A stretch of 64,000 bases of DNA, from NCBI RefSeq assembly GCF_046630445.1, contig NC_092339.1, positions 82,876,001 through 82,940,000 on the forward strand. The letters run 5' to 3'. The DNA comes from Rutidosis leptorrhynchoides (lineage: Eukaryota; Streptophyta; Magnoliopsida; Asterales; Asteraceae). Made by a program: the position numbers and the translations under genes. Below are positions 60,656-64,000 of the stretch, piece after piece (within the stretch, counting starts at the first letter, position 1; each line of letters begins with the position of its first letter). The notes below the pieces were generated by a model. The model saw only the letters and a list, made by a program, of their open reading frames with translations, was not told the DNA's origin and did no database searches.

Positions 60656-61292
60656 TGCTATGCACGTGACGGTAAAATAATCGATTCGCATATCATCTTC
60701 TCGAAATTTTCATGAAATTTCATAAATAAATTTTCATCTAAGCTTTCATACTCTAAAAACATCAATTTTACATTGAAAAAACCTCTAATTTTATAGTTAA
60801 CAAATTAATTACGTATCTGAATTAACATATTTATGATTGTATAGATGCTAACTCCTGTAGCTCTTTTATTATTAATAATATCATCTATTTGCCTTTAAAA
60901 AAAATTATGAATGTAACTTTTACAAAATCTAAAACAAAAGTACTTGGGCCACATTGCATACCAGATCACGTTGCACAAGCTAGATGAATTATAGAAGAAA
61001 TGAATATTGTTATCTTTGTTGTAAAGTAATTCAAACTTGAGTAGAATGCTAACAAATCAACACTCTGATTGTCAATTGTGCCATGAACACGGATTTCGCG
61101 GCAATGTTGAGATACCATCCTTCAATGACATTTCTGTCGGATTTACTATATTTGTTTACCTTTATATTATAGTTTTAGAGTTAAAATTTAATATTACATA
61201 TATTCCATGATGGATTCAATTAAAGTCATTCATCAAAATACTTAGATACATACATTAAAATAATACATCAAAAGTTAAAACTAATAACATAT
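60656..61292. other. Unassigned AT-rich flank
   Basis: I see no gene, repeat boundary or recognisable element here. It may be the sequence into which the copia element inserted. Confidence 0.5.
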
Positions 61293-61490
61293 ACCCTTCG
61301 TTTCAAAATTGTCGTCCCGTTTGACTTAGATATTTTCATAAAAATTATATGAATAGATTCGGTTTTAAAATGTATTTTCATTAGTATAACTTTCATTAAA
61401 TATTAAAAAATACAAATAAATATAATTAAAGTCAAAATTGTATGAAAAAGAAAATCAAAACGAGACAATAATTTTGAAATGAATTGACTA
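61293..61490. mobile_element. Stowaway-like MITE (about 197 bp)
   Basis: Imperfect terminal inverted repeats of about 30 bp (left ACCCTTCGTTTCAAAATTG..., right the reverse complement of a CATTTCAAAATTATTGTCTCG type) flank an AT-rich non-coding core, with TA at both ends. This fits the Tc1/mariner-derived Stowaway type, decayed. Confidence 0.6.
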
Positions 61491-62204
61491 TATCATCGTT
61501 CTTTTATTACAACATAAATCATTTAAGTAAATAAATGCTTCCAAGATTAGAGTAACAATTTCAAATATGTTTTTGTTAGAAACCGACAAGCCATAATTAT
61601 TGTTGCACACTTGCACTACACTCTAAAATGTATAATACGTTTGACTACAATTATTACCCTACTAACTATTAGACAAAAATGATGAATAGTACCAAGGATA
61701 TTTTCGTTATTTCATATTCTTTTTTAACTAACTTCCACTTTGTCAAAAAAAACCCCACACTTTGTTCAAACATTAAAACCGGCCCCCCAAACAGCTGGTA
61801 AAGTGACAAATCAATATTTTCATAAAAAATCTTAAATAAATTCAACCCAAATATTCAACGGGCCATATCTTCTCGCTCGCAACGAGTTAAATTTTTTCGG
61901 CATCATCATTAAACTCGAACTAATTTTACGAACACAATGTCACTAACTATACGCAAAACGGATTCTTTTTAAAAAAAACTAAATATTTGGGGTACTTTTC
62001 ATACACGTTGATTTTGTGTTGAAATTTTAAAAGTCGACAATTCCATAGCGAAACGCGGAGATGCACATATATTGTTAATTTAAAATAACATTGAAATCTT
62101 TCACGGGTTATACCTTTTAGTTCGACTCGAGTTGCGCTTCGATGACATCATCGTTTGCCACGAAATAATTTTACAAACTAAACGCAATAAAATACATTGA
62201 AAAC
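61491..62204. other. Noncoding stretch, probably includes Helitron body
   Basis: From about 61850 the sequence has C/G-containing phrases (for example TTCGACTCGAGTTGCG and GATGACATCATCG) that fit the internal 3' part of non-autonomous plant Helitrons. No open reading frame of note. Confidence 0.35.
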
Positions 62205-62241
62205 CGAGCCCCCGACACGAAGCGGGGATTCGAAAACTAGT
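62205..62241 (+). mobile_element. Helitron-like 3' terminus
   Basis: A GC-rich hairpin (CCCCG 62210-62214, CGGGG 62223-62227, 8-nt loop) lies 9 bp before CTAG (62237-62240) followed by T. That is the usual Helitron 3' end. The body probably extends left through about 61730, but no clear TC start was found, and no Rep/helicase is present, so it would be non-autonomous. Confidence 0.55.
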
Positions 62242-62400
62242 TATAGCTAATATTTAGAATATATTCAACTAAATGGTTATTTTAAAGATTTCTAGAGATT
62301 TAAATTTTGAACCACCTAATTCTTTTAAAACAATATTTATTCATAGGTTGTGTATAAAATAAATAGAAATTCAAGTTCTTTATACACTACTAATGGTATG
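62242..62400. other. Short unassigned spacer
   Basis: This is AT-rich spacer between the Helitron-like end and the next LTR. GTATG at 62396-62400 would be the target duplication of that LTR if its partner lies beyond the window. Confidence 0.4.
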
Positions 62401-62814
62401 TGAAATGCCCTGTTCATATCGATTATAAACGTTACATAATAATTGATTTCATTGCGAGGTATTTGACCTCTAAATGATACATTTTACAAACATTGCATTC
62501 GTTTTTAAAAGACAAACTTTCATTTCAGCAAAAGTTGACAGGCATGCATACCATTTCATAATATATCCAAACTATAAATGACTTAATAATAATCTTGTTG
62601 ATCTCAACGACTCGAATGCAACGTCTTTTGAAATATGTCATGAATGACTCCAAGTAATATCTTTAAAATGAGCAAATGCACAGCGGAAGATTTATTTAAT
62701 ACCTGAGAATAAACATGCTTAAATGTGTCAACCAAGAGGTTGGTGAGTTCATTAGTTTTTCATAATCAATCATTTCCATAATTTTAATAGACCACAAGAT
62801 TTTCATATTTATAA

Positions 62815-63061
62815 ACAGAATCCTCTCGTCTGCATAAAGATAAAATCATTCATATGGTGAACACCTGGTAACCGACATTAACATAATGCATATAGAATAT
62901 CCCCAAAACAGAATCCTCTCGTCTGTATAACAGAATCCTCTCGTCTGTATAAAAATCGAAGTACTAAAGCAGTTCAAATTCTCTGACTGGGGCTTGTCAA
63001 GGCCCATAGATCTATCTTTAGGATTCGCATCAATTAGGTAACAGAATCCTCTCATTTGTTT
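62815..63061 (-). repeat. Four copies of a 21-bp ACAGAATCCTCTCGTCTGTAT motif
   Basis: Copies start at 62815, 62908, 62930 and 63041. The second and third are nearly adjacent, and the fourth is degenerate. They are not seen in the G4 LTR at 22721-26102, so they arose within this copy or sublineage. Confidence 0.75.
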
Positions 63062-63791
63062 CCCTAATTCTTAGGTTACCAAGCTAAAAGGGGCGATATT
63101 CGGTTTAATAATCCAACCATAGAATGTAGTTTTGATTACTTGTGTCTATTTCATCAAACATTTATAAAAGCAGCGCATGTATTCTCAGTCCCAAAAATAT
63201 ATTGCAAAAGCATTTAAAAAGGGAGCAAATGAAACTCACAATACTGTATTTCGTAGCAATTATTCATATGACGGCACTGAACAAGTGCAGGGTTGGCCTC
63301 GGATTCACGAACCTATATTAAGTATATATATATATTTATATGTTGGTCAATATCTGTCTAACAATTTAGGTCAAGTCGTAGTTTATCACAATCCTACTGC
63401 TCGAGACCGATATGCAAAAGTCAACAAAAGTCAACTTGACCCAAAATGACTTCCAAAATCTATACATGTTTATTATATAACTTAAATATAGTTGTTTAAA
63501 TATATTTATCAGATTTTATTAGGGTAATTAATACAAATCATTTATTAATAAATAAAAATTTATATTAAAATTTATATATGATAAAAATGTACTTTTATAT
63601 ATCTCAAGTAATAAAATTTATACAGTTCACTCAATATCATAAAAATATAGTGGTATGTATTATTAATGTAATTATATTACGTGTGGTAAAAATATTTTTG
63701 TATCACATATTTATTTGATAAAATAGTATTGATAATAATAATAATGAACCAAAAGTTGTATTATTTTGTAATAATAATAATATTAATTATT

Positions 63792-63831
<40 letters not shown>

Positions 63832-63857
63832 TAATAATAATAATAATAATAATAATA
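63792..63857. repeat. AAT trinucleotide microsatellite
   Basis: A run of AAT/TAA units is interrupted by a single AAC, in an AT-rich region with further short AAT runs up to 63960. Confidence 0.9.
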
Positions 63858-64000
63858 TTTATATTTACTAATGATAATAATAATTTTGATAATAAATAAT
63901 AATCTTTTGTAGTAATACTAATGTCATAATAATAATATTACTAATAATGATAAAAATAATGAAAACGATATTTTTATCTAAATCACAATCTTAACAATAT

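Larger units (their letters stand above)
62401..64000 (-). mobile_element. G4-family LTR in reverse orientation, running off the window
   Basis: Read on the minus strand, the segment ends GGGCATTTCA at 62401 and contains GAGGTCAAATACCTCGCAATG. It also has a GGTAACCTAAGAATTAGG...GCGAATCCTAAAGATAGATCTAT block, matching the G4 LTR at 25494-25555 and 55283-55351. No PBS follows the end, so it is a 3' LTR or a solo LTR. The LTR start is beyond 64000. The far part is AT-rich with ATT microsatellites. Confidence 0.7.

Noticed and set aside
61293..61490. Considered as a truncated gene fragment
   Set aside because: The terminal inverted repeats and TA ends fit a MITE better, and there is no open frame.
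63177..63449. 90-codon frame in the right-edge LTR
   Set aside because: The region is a G4-family LTR in reverse, and the frame has no counterpart in the G4 LTR at 22721-26102.

Overview
The window is gene-free, repeat-packed nuclear DNA of a flowering plant. It consists almost entirely of LTR retrotransposons: Ty3/gypsy elements of Athila type and chromovirus (Tekay/Del-like) type inside a Ty1/copia relic, plus a MITE and a Helitron end. The families and the AT-rich, microsatellite-studded noncoding DNA indicate a eudicot. An asterid such as a member of the daisy family is plausible, but that is a weak inference. No host gene, tRNA, rRNA or CRISPR array was found.

The layout is a nest five insertions deep, read from target-site duplications (TSDs) and from host reading frames that resume across each insertion. 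(1) A decayed copia element is the outermost layer: integrase/linker at 936-1864, reverse transcriptase at 18633-19239, RNase H at 59692-60428, 3' LTR at 60429-60655. (2) Athila-1 (1865-18632, minus strand, TSD CTAAT) splits its first junction. (3) Gypsy element G5 (19240-59691, TSD CCTGT) splits its second. (4) Inside the G5 gag lies chromovirus-like element G4 (LTR from 22721), whose body has been deleted. (5) Inside the G4 LTR lies Athila-2 (26103-55272, TSD GTCTC). (6) Inside the 3' noncoding part of Athila-2 lies chromovirus G3 (40782-52040, TSD ACATA). LTR divergence counted by eye follows the nesting: about 4% for G5, 1.2% for Athila-2, 0.4% for G3, and 0.2% for Athila-1, which is a separate late insertion. 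Another gypsy LTR (1-626, minus) lies at the left edge and a G4-family LTR (62401-64000, minus) at the right edge.

Athila-1 is nearly complete. Its gag-pol frame of about 1867 codons has one nonsense codon, followed by a 138-codon zinc-knuckle ORF, then an env-position ORF of the ATHILA ORF-1 family. That last ORF has no AUG of its own but begins exactly at a splice acceptor, in frame with an upstream 14-codon exon. Athila-2 has the same plan, heavily decayed, plus a second retropepsin-like domain fused after the integrase. G3 has identical-length LTRs and a gag-pol frame with only two nonsense codons.

The most unusual signals are these. (a) A predicted two-exon env-position gene has a 636-nt intron in both Athila copies. 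(b) A zinc-knuckle ORF is flanked by consensus splice sites. (c) A second protease domain follows the integrase of Athila-2. (d) Acidic leader ORFs lie ahead of gag in two different chromoviruses and share an EDSQIP motif. (e) Short palindromes sit at helical spacing: pairs 31-32 bp apart at three places in each Athila, and 20-bp-period arrays in two other LTR families.
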